In this document: positions 13,276-13,663 of the stretch, piece after piece | Layout: every line of letters starts with the position of its first letter | Position numbering within the stretch: position 1 is the stretch's first letter | NCBI GenBank assembly: GCA_016926315.1 | Contig: JAFGOU010000166.1 | Location: 1-13,663 of the forward strand | Direction of reading: 5' to 3' | From: Chitinispirillaceae bacterium | Lineage (GTDB): Bacteria > Fibrobacterota > Chitinivibrionia > Chitinivibrionales > Chitinispirillaceae | Length of the DNA stretch: 13,663 nt | The notes under the pieces: model-generated | Told to the model about the DNA's origin: nothing | The model's database searches: none | The model's input: the letters and a program-made list of their open reading frames with translations, nothing else | Program-made: the position numbers and the translations under genes

Positions 13276-13663
13276 CTAACTTTGACCGCCCAGTTGTGCG
13301 AGCAGAATGCGCGCTTTCTGTGAAAAAACGCCGGACGGAACGTCATGCAGCAACTGGAGCAGCAACCTTCTCGCCTTTGCGGTATTTCCCGTTGCCGCAA
13401 GTGCCTCGGCATACCGATACCTGCACTCGGGCTCGCAGGGTTGTGCGCCCCGGTCCTCAACGGTCGCTACGATACGCGCCGCATCTCCCGTCTCTTTAAG
13501 TTTGCGCAAAATCCGCAGCAGCAGGGCAGCCCCCAGCTCGTCCGGAATCGGGTGCGTGTTGATCCTTTTTACCGCCTGCTCCGCATTGCCGGTGTACAGG
13601 TCCGCCTCGATTGCGGCCCATGCGGCACGTGCGTCGCGCTCGCGCGATAAAAGGTTCCAGTAA
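13276..13663 (-). CDS. TPR-repeat protein, C-terminal part, cut by window edge
   Basis: The frame is open from base 13663 to the TGA at 13276-13278 (129 codons), so the N-terminus lies outside. The residues read as tetratricopeptide-like helical pairs: DARAAWAAIEADLYTGNAEQ, then AALLLRILRKLKETGDAARI, and CRYRYAEALAATGNTAKARR with LLLQLLHDVPSGVFSQKARI, ending LLAQLGGQS. A, L and G at the usual TPR positions are visible in the G-[ND]-x-x-[KQ]-A pattern. TPR domains mediate protein-protein contacts in many settings, for instance outer-membrane lipoproteins or secretion systems. The internal TTG at 13509 is not the start. Downstream lies the coupled GH57 pair on the same strand, but the gap of 176 bases makes one transcript uncertain. 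Confidence 0.65.
   Translation of the reverse strand, partial: YWNLLSRERDARAAWAAIEADLYTGNAEQAVKRINTHPIPDELGAALLLRILRKLKETGDAARIVATVEDRGAQPCEPECRYRYAEALAATGNTAKARRLLLQLLHDVPSGVFSQKARILLAQLGGQS

Noticed and set aside
1..13663. CRISPR array, tRNA or rRNA, prophage or insertion sequence
   Set aside because: I saw no regularly spaced repeats, no tRNA cloverleaf or rRNA signature, and no transposase or integrase motif on either strand.

Overview
This window looks like ordinary chromosome from a Gram-negative (diderm) bacterium. An outer-membrane secretin, an LpxH-type lipid A enzyme and a likely outer-membrane barrel protein support this. The two-propeller 'regulator propeller' protein with a sorting-like C-terminus, next to a GH57-DUF3536 enzyme, suggests the Fibrobacterota/Bacteroidota (FCB) side of the tree. 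That placement is inference and could be wrong. There is no rRNA, tRNA, CRISPR array, transposase or phage gene that I can recognise.

Layout, left to right. Bases 1-387 (minus) hold the N-terminus of a secretin cut by the window edge. Next comes a gap with a promoter and a palindromic repeat, then a 725-residue secreted beta-propeller protein (minus, 651-2828). A divergent YdcF/DUF218 membrane protein (3078-3722) is preceded by a possible 10-codon leader. A membrane-anchored DUF4230 protein follows on the minus strand (3912-4466). Bases 4467-4932 may carry a decayed gene. The plus strand then carries an S-adenosylmethionine hydrolase (4933-5715), an orphan secreted/outer-membrane protein with a near-consensus promoter and a hairpin terminator (5921-6850), and a two-gene unit uppP-HIT (6920-8243). 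lpxH (8195-8962, minus) converges on the HIT gene with a 49-bp overlap. The minus strand then carries a self-contained unit for a 61-residue, extremely acidic protein (promoter 9542-9570, roughly 148-nt leader, strong ribosome site, terminator 9141-9167), an 83-residue membrane/coiled-coil protein (9771-10022), and a coupled pair: a 246-bp unknown gene followed by a GH57-DUF3536 glycoside hydrolase (12854-13099 and 10357-12849). The right edge holds the C-terminal part of a TPR protein.

How the genes may work together: uppP recycles the undecaprenyl carrier for wall and O-antigen synthesis, lpxH is a committed lipid A step, and YdcF/DUF218 proteins are also often envelope-linked, so the middle of the window leans towards envelope biogenesis. 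The GH57 enzyme probably acts on intracellular alpha-glucan. No single pathway joins all of the genes.

I see no clearly new multi-gene system. The points most worth following up are the acidic small-protein unit with its long leader, the unknown gene coupled to GH57, the orphan plus-strand terminator at 10310-10341, and the dispersed palindromic repeats. Gene calls rest on reading motifs by eye. Promoters and RNA structures are pattern matches and have not been computed.
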